Shown here: piece after piece, positions 1 through 11,531 of the stretch
How positions within the stretch are numbered: position 1 is the stretch's first letter
How the letters are laid out: every line of letters begins with the position of its first letter
Assembly (NCBI RefSeq): GCF_000222485.1
Contig: NC_015914.1
Span: 1,364,001-1,428,000 of the forward strand
Origin: Cyclobacterium marinum DSM 745
GTDB lineage: Bacteria; Bacteroidota; Bacteroidia; Cytophagales; Cyclobacteriaceae
Length of the DNA stretch: 64,000 nucleotides
Direction of reading: 5' to 3'
The notes under the pieces: generated by a model
The model's database searches: none
Told to the model about the DNA's origin: nothing
Seen by the model: the letters and a program-made list of their open reading frames with translations, nothing else
Position numbers and translations under genes: made by a program

Positions 1-1926
1 AATGGTGGTTTTGGCAAGGGATCTAAATTGTGCAATTTGAAAAATTGTCTTTCCTTGCTGGTACAACACGAATGTCTCTTGCACAGATCCTGATGGGGCT
101 CTTTTTAACTTTCGCTTGGGTGCCCCGACACTTTGGCCGGGTTTTATATCATGCTCATCAATGTGGGCATTGATCTCTTCGAGAAAGGTCTTCCCATATT
201 TCTCTAATTTTAACTGTCCTATTCCTCCAATTCTAATTAATTCTTTTTCACTTCTTGGGTAACGCTGAGACATCTCAACTAGAGTTGCGTCAGAAAAAAC
301 AATGTAGGGAGGCACATTCTGTTGATCTGCCAAAACTTTGCGTACGTTTTTTAGTCTTTCAAACAAAGCTTCATCTTTTTTATTGCTTGGCTCTCGGAGG
401 TTAAACACTTCCTCTTCCATGGCCAAGAGAAATTTTTCCTTGCGCTTCAATTTTTCCCAAGCCAAGTCACTGAGCTTTAAAATAGGCCTTTGAGGATCTT
501 CTTGCAAAAGGTATCCCTCTGCAATTAACTGAAAACCTAATCTTTTCCAGAAATCATCGCTTCTATCTTTACCGATTCCATAAACGGATAATTCTTTTTG
601 AGCGTTGGTGACTTTAGCAGATTGAGACCCTCTTAATACCAAAATAACATGACCCAACCCAAACTGTTGCCCCAAACGGACCACTGCAGAAAGTAGCATC
701 TGAGAAAAAATAGTCATATCTGACTTATTATTTTTTTGAAAACAAACATCACAATTGCCACAATCCTGAGAATATTTTTCACCAAAATATCCTAGCAAAT
801 ACTTTCTCCTACAGGATTTCGTTTGGCAAAACGCAACCATGGTGTCCATTTTTGCTTTCATGTGCCGGACATACTCCTCATTATCGGCACTTTCTATCAT
901 TCTCTTCAGGGTGATACTATCCCCCAAACTATAAAAAAGCAAGGCCTCTCCAGGTAACCCATCTCTACCCGCTCGCCCGGTTTCTTGATAATAGCTTTCA
1001 ATATTTTGAGGCATGTTGGTGTGCACCACAAAACGGACATTGGACTTGTCGATCCCCATTCCAAAGGCGATTGTAGCAACAATAATTTTCACCTCATCCT
1101 TAATAAATTTCTCTTGATTTTCTTGTCTATTTTCTTTGCTAAGACCGGCATGGTAGGGCAATGCAGAAAACCCGTTGGCATTAAGCTTGGCAGCGGTGTT
1201 CTCTACAGATTTTCTCGACAGACAATAGACGATACCCGCATCATTGGGCCTGTGCTGAAGAAAATCTACCAATTTACCAAAACCATCAGATCTTAAAGTA
1301 ACCCTATATGTTATATTGGGTCTATCAAAAGAAGAGATAAACCACTCCGGTTTGTTAAGGTGTAACCTAGCCGAAATATCTTTACGTGTTTGTTTATCTG
1401 CCGTAGCTGTCAGCGCCAAAAAAGGAGTATCGGGAAATGCTTTTCTCAAGGCACCTAATTTTAAATATTCAGGCCTAAAATCATGTCCCCATTGGGATAC
1501 ACAGTGAGCTTCATCTACAGCTACCAAAGAAAGGTTCATCTCTTTTAGTGCATTCACCAAGGGGTGGGTACCGGAAAACAACCGTTCCGGAGCTACATAA
1601 AGTAATTTTATACCTCCCTTCATGGCTTGGTCAGAAACATACCTCTGCTCACTGATATCCATAGTAGAATTTAAAAAAGCAGCCGGAATACCTATTTCAT
1701 TCAGCGCATCTACTTGGTCTTTCATCAAGGCAATAAGTGGGGAAATTACCAAAGTGAGCCCGGGCAAAACCATGGCAGGAACTTGATAGCAAACCGATTT
1801 TCCCGCTCCGGTAGGCATCAATGCAATACAATCTTTTTTTTCTATGACTTGGCGAATAACAGACTCCTGCTGCCCCCTGAAAGAATCATATCCATAAAAT
1901 TTTTTTAGTACGTCTATTGGTTGCAT
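1..1926 (-). CDS. recQ: ATP-dependent DNA helicase RecQ (3' end cut by window edge)
   Basis: RecQ is a 3'-5' superfamily 2 helicase of recombinational repair. Reading the minus strand from the ATG at 1926 gives 642 codons with no stop before the left edge. Visible in order are Walker A (TGAGKS, residues 39-44), a DEAH box, the ALTATA motif, motif VI (GRAGRDG), the Cys cluster of the RQC zinc site (an isolated Cys, then CGNCDVC), a winged-helix part and an HRDC domain near residues 530-600. Sequence continues past HRDC, so the protein is longer than the roughly 610-residue E. coli enzyme, as in other Bacteroidota, where an extra C-terminal HTH-like domain is usual. The gene appears monocistronic. 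Confidence 0.96.
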   Translation of the reverse strand, partial: MQPIDVLKKFYGYDSFRGQQESVIRQVIEKKDCIALMPTGAGKSVCYQVPAMVLPGLTLVISPLIALMKDQVDALNEIGIPAAFLNSTMDISEQRYVSDQAMKGGIKLLYVAPERLFSGTHPLVNALKEMNLSLVAVDEAHCVSQWGHDFRPEYLKLGALRKAFPDTPFLALTATADKQTRKDISARLHLNKPEWFISSFDRPNITYRVTLRSDGFGKLVDFLQHRPNDAGIVYCLSRKSVENTAAKLNANGFSALPYHAGLSKENRQENQEKFIKDEVKIIVATIAFGMGIDKSNVRFVVHTNMPQNIESYYQETGRAGRDGLPGEALLFYSLGDSITLKRMIESADNEEYVRHMKAKMDTMVAFCQTKSCRRKYLLGYFGEKYSQDCGNCDVCFQKNNKSDMTIFSQMLLSAVVRLGQQFGLGHVILVLRGSQSAKVTNAQKELSVYGIGKDRSDDFWKRLGFQLIAEGYLLQEDPQRPILKLSDLAWEKLKRKEKFLLAMEEEVFNLREPSNKKDEALFERLKNVRKVLADQQNVPPYIVFSDATLVEMSQRYPRSEKELIRIGGIGQLKLEKYGKTFLEEINAHIDEHDIKPGQSVGAPKRKLKRAPSGSVQETFVLYQQGKTIFQIAQFRSLAKTTI

Positions 1927-1944
1927 GATGGAGATATTTGCGCG

Positions 1945-1977
1945 AATTGTATTGAGAAAGATAAATTTAATACAATT
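1945..1977. promoter_or_regulatory. Inverted repeat just upstream of recQ
   Basis: Perfect 9-bp arms AATTGTATT (1945-1953) and AATACAATT (1969-1977) are separated by 15 bp and begin about 18 bp before the recQ start. The position fits an operator or a 5'-UTR hairpin. No regulator is assigned, and the AT-rich arms could arise by chance. Confidence 0.3.
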
Positions 1978-2159
1978 AGGCATCCTTTTCAACTTCCGGC
2001 TTAAGCATTAAATGAACTGCCTAGGGGCATTATCCAAAGTAGAAAAAATAATGGCTGAAGGCTCAGGCAAATAGACCTCATTAACTGAGTATTAATAAAC
2101 ATTCATTACCTCAAACATTTTACCGGTTTTTAATTCATTTCCAAATACAAAAAGGTCCA

Positions 2160-2203
2160 TAAAAATAGAGAGGAGCCTCCTGACCTAGAAAGTTCCTCTC
2201 GAC
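2160..2203 (-). terminator. Probable intrinsic terminator of the T9SS-tailed gene
   Basis: Arms GAGAGGA (2168-2174) and TCCTCTC (2194-2200) form a stem. Read on the minus strand the stem is followed by TATTTTT. It lies about 50 bp beyond the stop codon of the leftward gene ending at 2248. Confidence 0.55.
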
Positions 2204-2247
2204 TGATAAAAAATATAAATACAACCTTGTAAAAATCGGGTGACAAA

Positions 2248-3972
2248 CTATATCTTCATTATCTTCATTCGATAAGCTTCTCCTTCATAAATTACTTCTA
2301 ATACAGCCATTCCTTTACTGGCATTGTTTACTACAGTCAATAACCATTGATCAAGCTCCATACCTACTTCACCCTCAAAACTAGCTACTGACGAGGTTTG
2401 TAAAAACCTTACATTTACAGGCCCTGTTATATTACCGGAAGCCAATTTTAAATTCAGGGACGATCCATCTGTAGGATTAGGGTAAGCGGTTAATAAAATT
2501 GGTTCATCTCCGGATTCTATTCCTGAGGCTTTGATTGAAACAACATCGCTAACCATTTGATTTCCATCAAAATCAACTTGCCTGATCCTATAGTAAACCA
2601 AACCAACTAGCTCATTCAATTCAGGGTCTTCAAAAGTATATTTGCTAATAGCGTTCGTCCATCCGGACCCATTCAAAACAGCTATTTTCTCAAAACCCCC
2701 GATACCATTGATTGAACGCTCTACCTCAAAATGGCTATTCCCATCTTCTGAAGCAGTTTCCCAAACCAATTTGGAAATATTGTTATGGGTTACCACAATA
2801 TCAAAAGACTTCCAAACCACAGGTAGGGCAAAACATCCATTTCCGTAAAAAGAATTCCCGCTCAAGCTTACATGACTTGTGTTCTCCTTAGTGGAGTTAG
2901 GGTAATCACAAATAAACATTGCACCATTATCTTCCCCAGTAATCTTAGCTCCTTTGGTGGCTGTGAGGGAACTCCCTACCATTATTTCACTATCATTTTT
3001 TAAGGTAATGGTACCATTGGTCATAACCACTTTACCATGAACTATTCCTCTTGCATTGGTATTCAATACAATCTTAGCTCCTCCACTTGTCGAATAATCA
3101 GACTCAAAAGAAAATGATGCATTATCCATCAAAGTCATAGATCCCCCTTTACTCATTTCCACATCTCCAACTAACCTCAAATTAGCATTGTCTTCCAAAT
3201 AAATCGATCCACTATTTCCTGTTGAGGAGGTACCTCCCACAAATAGGGTACTATTATTGAGCATTTTTAAAGCTCCATTTCCAATCAACATATTTCCTGA
3301 AACAGAAACTTCTCCTGAAAAATCATTCGACCCAATATTGATTTCTCCACCTGATGAATAGTTAAGTTCAACCGTCAGAAGTTGCCCAAATACATTTAAA
3401 GTGCTCTGACTCCTTACATGGGTTTCTTCATTGACTACCAATATGGCGCCTTCTTCAATTGTGACTACCGGTTTATTGTCTCCAATCTCAAAATTATTAA
3501 TGGTCAATTTTGCATTCTTAGGAACCACAATTTCAACACCTCTATCAATATCAAATTTTCCATTAACGACTAATTCTGCACCTTCAGCCAAAGTAATTGT
3601 AGGAACAGATCCACCACCATTGATGGTAATATTATCTTCAAAAATTAATTTTCCGTTTGGACCAATTTCGAGGCTGGTAAAAACACCACTCCCAAAACCT
3701 GAAGCATTTCCGCTATATGTTACTTCATGGTTGATTACAACCGTTACTTCACAACCCCAGTTCTTGGATACAGGTGGTTGCCCATTACTTATATTATTCC
3801 AATTTGAGCAGCTTGATGAACTTTCCCAGGTTCCGTCTGTTTTCCATGCCCCATCTTTCACACTAACAAAATCCTGTGAATAGGTGTTTCCTGTCACCAA
3901 AGCAAAGACGGTGATAAGGATTAATAAAGAAACTATTCTAAAAAGCTGCGTAGAATTAAAAAGAACTTTCAT
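2248..3972 (-). CDS. Secreted beta-helix-like protein with T9SS-type C-terminal tail
   Basis: This 574-residue protein has an N-terminal signal peptide (residues about 1-33, hydrophobic core LLILITVFALV). Residues about 85-370 contain many short imperfect repeats rich in Gly, Asn, Ser and Val, such as the SGNMLIGNGALKML type, suggestive of a right-handed beta-helix. A fibronectin-like or Ig-like segment follows (about 385-480). The last roughly 80 residues begin with the YPNPTDG motif typical of type IX secretion sorting domains and end in KIMKI. Export through the outer membrane by T9SS is therefore likely. The binding partner or substrate is unknown. It is transcribed alone, between two terminators. 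Confidence 0.8.
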   Translation of the reverse strand: MKVLFNSTQLFRIVSLLILITVFALVTGNTYSQDFVSVKDGAWKTDGTWESSSSCSNWNNISNGQPPVSKNWGCEVTVVINHEVTYSGNASGFGSGVFTSLEIGPNGKLIFEDNITINGGGSVPTITLAEGAELVVNGKFDIDRGVEIVVPKNAKLTINNFEIGDNKPVVTIEEGAILVVNEETHVRSQSTLNVFGQLLTVELNYSSGGEINIGSNDFSGEVSVSGNMLIGNGALKMLNNSTLFVGGTSSTGNSGSIYLEDNANLRLVGDVEMSKGGSMTLMDNASFSFESDYSTSGGAKIVLNTNARGIVHGKVVMTNGTITLKNDSEIMVGSSLTATKGAKITGEDNGAMFICDYPNSTKENTSHVSLSGNSFYGNGCFALPVVWKSFDIVVTHNNISKLVWETASEDGNSHFEVERSINGIGGFEKIAVLNGSGWTNAISKYTFEDPELNELVGLVYYRIRQVDFDGNQMVSDVVSIKASGIESGDEPILLTAYPNPTDGSSLNLKLASGNITGPVNVRFLQTSSVASFEGEVGMELDQWLLTVVNNASKGMAVLEVIYEGEAYRMKIMKI

Positions 3973-4138
3973 AGCTGTTTGTTTTTATAACAGTATAAAA
4001 GTACCTATGACTATGACCATTTAGTGACTTAGTCGATAAACGCTATATTTTAGGGGTTAAATCAAGCTAAATCAAAGATAAAAAAATAGAAAATTCAAAA
4101 TAGTGTGTTTGAAAGACAAATAATTGATCATAAAAAGC

Positions 4139-4167
4139 AAAAAACCCGTATAAAACGGGTTTTTTAT
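4139..4167 (-). terminator. Intrinsic terminator downstream of rho
   Basis: The stem ACCCGT/ACGGGT is flanked by A and T runs on both sides (4139-4166), so it can act in both directions. It lies about 50 bp past the rho stop codon and is best assigned to rho. Confidence 0.8.
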
Positions 4168-4217
4168 TTAAGACTGATAAGCCTCTTTTTTATTGAATAA
4201 TAGGTTTAATGCCTTAC

Positions 4218-6029
4218 TTAACTATTCATGCTAATTAAAAATTCAGCGTTATCTCTGGTACCTTTCATTCTTTGAAGTAAGAATTCCATGGCCTCCTGAG
4301 AAGTCATATCAGACATGATTTTACGTAAAATCCATACGCGCTGCATTTCCTCTTTATCCATCAATAAATCTTCTCTTCTGGTACCTGAACCAGGCACATC
4401 AATGGCAGGATAAATTCTTCTGTTGGAAAGTTTTCTATCCAAAGATAACTCCATATTACCGGTTCCTTTAAATTCCTCGAAAATCACCTCGTCCATTTTA
4501 GACCCTGTCTCAACGAGTGCTGTAGCGATAATTGTAAGGGATCCACCATTTTCCACATTTCTTGCAGCGCCAAAGAAACGTTTTGGTTTATGCAAGGCAT
4601 TGGCATCCACCCCACCAGACAAAATCTTCCCGGAGGAAGGCACAACAGTATTGTGTGCCCTAGCGAGCCTAGTGATAGAATCCAGGAGTATGACCACATC
4701 ATGCCCACACTCTACCATTCTTTTGGCTTTCTCTAAGACAAGAGCGGCCACTTTCACATGCCTTTCTGCTTGTTCATCGAAAGTAGAGGAAATCACTTCT
4801 GCTTTAACAGAACGTGCCATATCGGTCACCTCTTCAGGTCTTTCGTCAATCAAAAGGATCATCAAGTGAACTTCCGGATGGTTTTCAGCAATGGCATTAG
4901 CAATTCTTTGCAAGAGTACTGTTTTACCGGTTTTAGGCTGAGCCACAATCATTCCCCTTTGACCTTTTCCAATTGGTGCAAAAAGATCGACGATCCTAGT
5001 AGATAAATTATCGTGTGTAGTGGTTAGACTCAAACGTTCTTCTGGAAACAAAGGAGTGAGGTATTCAAATGGAATCCTATCTCGTATTTCATCAGTAGTT
5101 TTTCCATTGACAGTTCCAACCTTCAATAAAGCAAAGTATTTCTCTCCTTCTTTGGGAGGTCTGATTTGACCTTGAATATTATCCCCTGTTTTAAGACCAA
5201 AAAGTTTTATTTGAGAAGGAGATACATAAATATCATCCGGAGAAGCGAGGTAATTGTAATCCAAAGATCGTAAAAAGCCATATCCATCAGACATGATTTC
5301 AAGTACTCCTGAATTTTCTATAATTCCATCAAAATCTTTAATGGTTACAGAAGGCTTTCTCTTAGGGTTGTAAGGTTTTTCTGTCGGCGATTGGTCTTCA
5401 GAAACCTCTTTAGATGGCTTCCTTTTAGTAAACTCTTGATCGTTGGAAGCAGGAGTTGAAGTCTCTTGACTGGTTTTGGTTTCTTCTATATCCACCACAG
5501 CCCGTCTCCTAGGCCTAAAACTTCTTCCTTTATTGTCTTCTCCCTTAACCGGCTCGTTGGATTTTTTATTATTGGATTTATCCTTTGCCGGTTTTTCGTT
5601 GTTATCCTGTTTTTTTGCTTCAGGCCTAGCAGCCCGTTCTTCAACTTTAGGAGACCTCTCTTCCGATTTTGCTGGCCTTTCCTTAGGTTTTGGAGCTTTG
5701 GTAGGTTTGGCGCTTTTTTCCGAATCTTCAGTGTTTTCTTTCTGAATCTTGGTTACATTTTGCCTTTTAAATTTAGGCTTCTCCTCACTTACCGGTACGC
5801 TAGCCTTTGTATTGGTTTCTGCTTCAGTAGGATCATTTTTTACTTCCACTTCTACTTTGGAAGGCTTTTTTCTTGGTAGGGATTTTTCCGGAGTGATAGC
5901 TTGTTGATCTAAAATGGCATAAATCAAATCTTCTTTTTTCAAAGATTTAAAGTTTTTTACCCCCAACTCCTCGGCGATCTCCTTTAATTCAGACAGTAGC
6001 CTGATTCTTAATTCTTCTATGTTATACAT
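4218..6029 (-). CDS. rho: Transcription termination factor Rho
   Basis: Rho is the hexameric RNA-dependent ATPase that ends transcription of untranslated RNA. The 603 residues show a Rho N-terminal helical domain (1-50), then a long charged Lys/Glu/Pro-rich insert (about 50-225), the cold-shock-like RNA-binding domain (about 230-310, with GVLEI and DGYGFLR), and the RecA-type ATPase. Walker A is QPKTGKT and Walker B is [14 protein letters not shown]. The Q-loop/R-loop region is intact ([20 protein letters not shown]). The E. coli protein has 419 residues; the difference is the disordered insert, usual in Bacteroidota. It appears monocistronic. Confidence 0.98.
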   Translation of the reverse strand: MYNIEELRIRLLSELKEIAEELGVKNFKSLKKEDLIYAILDQQAITPEKSLPRKKPSKVEVEVKNDPTEAETNTKASVPVSEEKPKFKRQNVTKIQKENTEDSEKSAKPTKAPKPKERPAKSEERSPKVEERAARPEAKKQDNNEKPAKDKSNNKKSNEPVKGEDNKGRSFRPRRRAVVDIEETKTSQETSTPASNDQEFTKRKPSKEVSEDQSPTEKPYNPKRKPSVTIKDFDGIIENSGVLEIMSDGYGFLRSLDYNYLASPDDIYVSPSQIKLFGLKTGDNIQGQIRPPKEGEKYFALLKVGTVNGKTTDEIRDRIPFEYLTPLFPEERLSLTTTHDNLSTRIVDLFAPIGKGQRGMIVAQPKTGKTVLLQRIANAIAENHPEVHLMILLIDERPEEVTDMARSVKAEVISSTFDEQAERHVKVAALVLEKAKRMVECGHDVVILLDSITRLARAHNTVVPSSGKILSGGVDANALHKPKRFFGAARNVENGGSLTIIATALVETGSKMDEVIFEEFKGTGNMELSLDRKLSNRRIYPAIDVPGSGTRREDLLMDKEEMQRVWILRKIMSDMTSQEAMEFLLQRMKGTRDNAEFLISMNS

Positions 6030-6299
6030 AAAAAACGCGTGAATGTAATTCTAAGACTGTGTAAATGATAAAATGGTATGTATCTTGATAAGTATAAAAA
6101 GGAATACAGACATTTCTGAAACTGCCAGGGTGGCAATCTTCTGCTTTTCGATCCTACAATATTACATCAATCACCAGTAATACGCAAATTTTTATGTAAT
6201 TGTTATTAAATTAGTGAAAACCAAGCACCTCTGCATTAAGAAAAATTTTACTGGCATTCTGTTTTACTAATTCCTATTTTTATTGTTCCAACCATTTCC

Positions 6300-7400
6300 A
6301 TGGCTATGTCAGAAAGTAAACTTCATCCTTTACAATTTTTTGCTTACGCTCTAATTTCTATCGCGCTCTTTTTATATTTAATGAATATTGGTGCATTTAT
6401 ATTGGTTCCTTTGGTCTGGGGTGTGTTTTTTGCTTTTGCCTTATACCCTGTTAGCAAATGGCTTGAATCGCAACTTTTCCCAAGATCCATAGCAATCGCT
6501 ATAAGCATTGTTTGCGTGACAGCCTTCGGAGCCGCCATTGTTTACATCCTTGTTAATCAAATGGTTCTATTATTATCAGACATACCTGAAATGAATACCT
6601 TATTGCAGGAGAAGATGGACATTTATTGGGCAGAGTTGCAAACTACCTTCGGAATTGACAACAACCTTATTAGAGAAAAATTTCAATCTATAGAATGGTT
6701 TGCTGATGGTAATTTGAATGAAACCCTCTTTAATACAGGCAAATCTATCACCCTAATTGGCATCATTCCCTTATACATATTTCTTTTATTGTACTATAGA
6801 GATTTTTTCGTAGCCTTTCTGTTAAAGGTATCCTCCAAAAGAAATGAAGCCATTCTCAAATGGGTTGCCGATGCAGGAAAAGTGATTCATGCCTATTTAA
6901 TCGGAATGGTTAAAGTAACCTTTTTTGTTGCCTTACTTTCCGGCATTTACTTTTATTTTTTTGGAATAAAATACTACCTACTCTTCGCTCTATTTATAGC
7001 CATACTTAACCTAATCCCTTATATTGGGGTAGCCATCAGCTCCATTTTAGTGATTTTCTATGTTTTCCTGACTTCTGACACCATATTTGCACCTGTCTTA
7101 ACATTGGCAGTGCTTTGGGGCATACAACTTATTGAAAACAACTTAATTACCCCACTTGTAGTAGGGGCTAAAGTGAAAGTAAACGTTTTGGCTGTTTTGT
7201 TAGCCGTTCTCATTGGTGGGGCTGTTTGGGGTATCTCAGGAATGGTTTTATTTATCCCTATGGTGGGAGTGTTAAAAATAACTTTTGATAGTATTCCTTC
7301 CCTTCAACCCTATGGTTACTTATTAGGGGATGATTTTCCAAAACCAAAAGAGGGACAATCTTTCATTAAAAACATCAAAGAAAAGTGGTTAAAAAAATGA
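6300..7400 (+). CDS. AI-2E family transporter (PerM/YdiK-type membrane protein)
   Basis: This 366-residue polytopic membrane protein has about eight predicted helices. There is an N-terminal pair (residues 12-60), one near 65-95, a soluble segment (100-145) and a C-terminal bundle that includes the conserved LNLIPYIGV and QLIENNLITPLVVG motifs of the AI-2E transporter family. Family members have been linked to export of autoinducer-2 or to Na+/H+ antiport, so the substrate cannot be read from sequence. The start could be Met1 or Met3. It is divergent from rho and convergent with the next gene. Confidence 0.88.
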   Translation: MAMSESKLHPLQFFAYALISIALFLYLMNIGAFILVPLVWGVFFAFALYPVSKWLESQLFPRSIAIAISIVCVTAFGAAIVYILVNQMVLLLSDIPEMNTLLQEKMDIYWAELQTTFGIDNNLIREKFQSIEWFADGNLNETLFNTGKSITLIGIIPLYIFLLLYYRDFFVAFLLKVSSKRNEAILKWVADAGKVIHAYLIGMVKVTFFVALLSGIYFYFFGIKYYLLFALFIAILNLIPYIGVAISSILVIFYVFLTSDTIFAPVLTLAVLWGIQLIENNLITPLVVGAKVKVNVLAVLLAVLIGGAVWGISGMVLFIPMVGVLKITFDSIPSLQPYGYLLGDDFPKPKEGQSFIKNIKEKWLKK

Positions 7401-7415
7401 GCATCCATAAAAATA

Positions 7416-7880
7416 TTAGCACCCATATCTCCTAATCAACCTATCAATCCTCCGCTTGTTTTCCTGTTGAAGCAATGAGGGATAAAGATTCATTAATGTA
7501 TTTATCACCATAATAATAAAAGAAAAAAGATATTGCCCGCCAATAACCTTAACCAAGGCAAAACCTCCTACAAATACAAAAGCTGCCAAATGACTTATTT
7601 CTGAAAATGTCATTTCCTTTCTTAACATTACCAATTCACTATACTCAACTTTTGTTTTGAGCTTTAAATTTGGATTAAAAAATTTAAAAGGCGTATTCTT
7701 TACAATCCATTTGAAATAAGGAAGCCCCAATTTTTTGTTAAGCCCTTTACTTACTATAAAATTAAGCTTGGAAAGTTTTTGGTAGTAGTCCGTTTTCATC
7801 AATACTGCATTGATCACCATACCAACAATCCATGAAATAAAAGATATTGAGACACTGAAAATTAAATATTTCGACAACAT
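7416..7880 (-). CDS. Small membrane protein resembling the CrtO-like acyltransferase family
   Basis: The 154 residues include an N-terminal membrane helix (5-27) and two C-terminal helices (about 92-112 and 115-132). The middle segment KWIVKNTPFKFFNP and the C-terminal NLYPSLLQQENKRRI resemble small proteins annotated as glycosyl-4,4'-diaponeurosporenoate acyltransferase (CrtO, staphyloxanthin pathway). Carotenoids are common in this phylum, but no carotenoid gene is nearby, so the function is uncertain. The gene ends 15 bp from the end of the AI-2E gene on the opposite strand. Confidence 0.65.
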   Translation of the reverse strand: MLSKYLIFSVSISFISWIVGMVINAVLMKTDYYQKLSKLNFIVSKGLNKKLGLPYFKWIVKNTPFKFFNPNLKLKTKVEYSELVMLRKEMTFSEISHLAAFVFVGGFALVKVIGGQYLFSFIIMVINTLMNLYPSLLQQENKRRIDRLIRRYGC

Positions 7881-7966
7881 TTTTAATAGGTTTTAGCGTA
7901 AACAATGGTTCTGCTAGCTAATGAAAAGACTTTAATTAAAAAAAACATGAAGTAGATAGACCTTCA

Positions 7967-8830
7967 TCAGCCCAACTCGAAGGTTGTCACCCCATATACA
8001 TGATGCATGTCCGGTTTTCGACCCTTGCCATGGTACATTCTGGCACATTCAAAAACGTATTTGGCATTGTATTTTTCAACCAAGCTTACTGCTCCTTTAT
8101 TGGTTACCGGAATGTCAAGAAAAACCGATTGCCCTTCGGCACAATTCAAGCAAGCTTTGTACAATTCTTCTGCAATTTTATCGCTATCAGCAAAAAGTGG
8201 CCCTATCTTAAAACCATCCTCAACTTTTCGGATCAGTGCATAGCCTCTGAGTTCATCCCCCTCCATGAATTTAAATGAATTGCTGTTGGGGATTTTTAGC
8301 CAGTGCTTTAGAAATGTTTTCCTATCAAAACCAAAACACTTCAAATCATAGACTCTTACCATTTCGAAATCCTGTGAATCAATGAGAGACACATATTGGC
8401 TAGCATTATACTTCTTCCCTGTACAGGCGTACCTTTCATCTCTAAAGGCGATCTCAAAGCCACCCTTTTCATAAAAAGGTTGCATGGCCTCAACACCATC
8501 CATTCCGATAACCGCTCCCTCAAGGAGTCTCCCTTTAAGCAGGTCTCTTCTCAAGTACCACAGTTTTTCACCTATCCCTTTTCCTCGGAAATCCGGACGC
8601 ACAATAAACAAGCCCATAAACCCATATTCGTTATTGTAGGAAATTATAGCGCCTCCGGCTATTAACTCACCTTCAAAATAGAACCCACAAAACCCATCCG
8701 GATCTGTTTCCCAAAATACCTCGAAATCATATTTACCTGGATTCCAGCCTTCTGTTGCAGCCCAATCCACTAATATATTTAGCCCTTTTTTGTCCAGTTT
8801 CTTAAGCTTCAGCTCTTCAAGATTTAACAC
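7967..8830 (-). CDS. GNAT N-acetyltransferase with YitH-like C-terminal half
   Basis: The 287 residues form an N-terminal GNAT fold (1-140) with the acetyl-CoA pyrophosphate-binding motif RGKGIG after the strand GLFIVRP. The C-terminal half (about 150-280) resembles the second acetyltransferase domain of YitH/Acetyltransf_18 proteins. The acceptor is unknown. The gene stands alone, with no partner pointing to a substrate. Confidence 0.87.
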   Translation of the reverse strand: MLNLEELKLKKLDKKGLNILVDWAATEGWNPGKYDFEVFWETDPDGFCGFYFEGELIAGGAIISYNNEYGFMGLFIVRPDFRGKGIGEKLWYLRRDLLKGRLLEGAVIGMDGVEAMQPFYEKGGFEIAFRDERYACTGKKYNASQYVSLIDSQDFEMVRVYDLKCFGFDRKTFLKHWLKIPNSNSFKFMEGDELRGYALIRKVEDGFKIGPLFADSDKIAEELYKACLNCAEGQSVFLDIPVTNKGAVSLVEKYNAKYVFECARMYHGKGRKPDMHHVYGVTTFELG

Positions 8831-9015
8831 TATCTTAGGGATTTAATTAAACTAATATTTGGAATTTAACTTAAGGTATAAGCTTTAATCTTAAAATTAA
8901 CTTTTCTTTAGGACTAAACACAACTACCCGAAAGCACTGCTACAATTTATCTAAGAATGAAGACCCATGCAAGCCCTATAATATTCGAACACGCCCCTTC
9001 ATCCGTAGAAAATAT

Positions 9016-10044
9016 TCATCGTTTACCGTCCTTCTTATCGTAAAGTAAATAGGCCATCCTAAATTTGTCTCTCATCCGGTTTCTCAAGGACATTGGTTTT
9101 AGCACTTCTATTGATCCGGCAAATCCTGAAAGCAATCGTTCAATTTCAAGGTTATGGTGAACAGTTAAACCAATAATGACCGCGCCATCTTCATACGTTT
9201 TCAGTAGACATTGTGAAGAATGAATGGGCTTTGTCAAGACATAAGGTGCATTGTAACGGTCAACCCTCATTTCTATATCAATTAGCTGATCTTCTGAGAG
9301 CACTGTCACTCCATAGGTATTGCTATAATAAGTATCATATTTGAAGTTTCCATCGTCATAATCTACAGAAAGATCAATGTCCACATGGGTTATTCTATCA
9401 ATTGCAAGCGTGCTAATTTTGGTTAGACCATCACGCCTACCAACTAGAAACCACCTGTTATTAAATTCCTTAAGAATGTATCCGTGAAAGTTAAATGTGT
9501 TTGGAGATTTAGCTGAAAAGGATTGATAGGTGATTTTCAATACAATCTTTTTTAAAATTGCCTGATAGAGCTTATCCATAAGCTCTAGCCCTTTTAGGTT
9601 CTCATTATTGTCTAAATGTATGATGGGCTTACTGCTTACTGACTCGTTATATATTCTATCCTCGAGTTTCTGGATTACTCCTTTCAATTCATTAAACAAA
9701 GAAAAATTACTAAACTGCTTCAACATCTCAACAGACTCTGCCAAAACATCCATGTCAACTTTCCTTAAAGGAATATCTGTTATGGAAAAATCGGGATCTG
9801 AATAGCAATAATATTTCTTCTCATAAACCTCAATAGGAGCATTGTATCCAAGCTTATCGCTTCGCATCATTTGAATATCCAATTGAATGCTTCTTTTACT
9901 TATCTGCACATCCTTACCCTCCAATTCGAAAAGGACGTTTGAGCATTCTTCAATTAAATCATCTAAGGCCCACTTACGGGAATGGTTTTGGAGACATTTA
10001 TCAATCGTCCTGTACCGTATCAGTGCCTTTTTATTCCATGCCAT
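9016..10044 (-). CDS. WYL-domain transcriptional regulator, divergent from rtcB
   Basis: The 342 residues comprise an N-terminal helix-turn-helix (about 1-65, with KRSIQLDIQMMR as likely recognition helix), a WYL ligand-sensing domain (about 130-235, with a VLKITYQSFSAK strand) and a C-terminal WCX-like extension. WYL proteins often sense nucleic acid or nucleotide ligands and act in stress, defence and repair operons. Its start lies 84 bp from that of the divergent RNA ligase gene, and a perfect inverted repeat sits between them. It is inferred to regulate rtcB and itself, much as the unrelated RtcR controls rtcBA in Proteobacteria. Confidence 0.88.
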   Translation of the reverse strand: MAWNKKALIRYRTIDKCLQNHSRKWALDDLIEECSNVLFELEGKDVQISKRSIQLDIQMMRSDKLGYNAPIEVYEKKYYCYSDPDFSITDIPLRKVDMDVLAESVEMLKQFSNFSLFNELKGVIQKLEDRIYNESVSSKPIIHLDNNENLKGLELMDKLYQAILKKIVLKITYQSFSAKSPNTFNFHGYILKEFNNRWFLVGRRDGLTKISTLAIDRITHVDIDLSVDYDDGNFKYDTYYSNTYGVTVLSEDQLIDIEMRVDRYNAPYVLTKPIHSSQCLLKTYEDGAVIIGLTVHHNLEIERLLSGFAGSIEVLKPMSLRNRMRDKFRMAYLLYDKKDGKR

Positions 10045-10069
10045 GGAATGAATTTAGACTTTTTTTACT

Positions 10070-10092
10070 ACTACGCAAAATCATTGCGTAGT
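10070..10092. promoter_or_regulatory. Candidate operator between WYL regulator and rtcB
   Basis: Perfect 9-bp arms ACTACGCAA (10070-10078) and TTGCGTAGT (10084-10092) surround a 5-bp spacer. The site is central in the 84-bp divergent intergenic region. A TATTCTTG sequence (10100-10107), one base off the TAnnTTTG -7 consensus, follows 7 bp later in the rtcB direction. The arrangement fits a dimeric WYL-regulator operator. Confidence 0.65.
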
Positions 10093-10116
10093 TGACCCCT
10101 ATTCTTGTATTATTAA

Positions 10117-11519
<1,403 letters not shown>

Positions 11520-11531
11520 AAAGTAAAGTAA

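Larger units (their letters stand above)
1927..2247. other. Intergenic region between recQ and the T9SS-tailed protein
   Basis: The genes on both sides run leftward, so this stretch holds the recQ promoter region with its inverted repeat (1945-1977) and the terminator of the gene at 2248-3972. No supported coding sequence is present. Confidence 0.6.

Noticed and set aside
3431..3883. 150-residue frame antisense to the T9SS-tailed gene
   Set aside because: It mirrors the codon pattern of a well-supported gene on the other strand and has no signal or motif.
5466..5879. 137-residue frame antisense to rho
   Set aside because: Its Phe-rich sequence is the reverse complement of the Lys/Glu-rich Rho insert.
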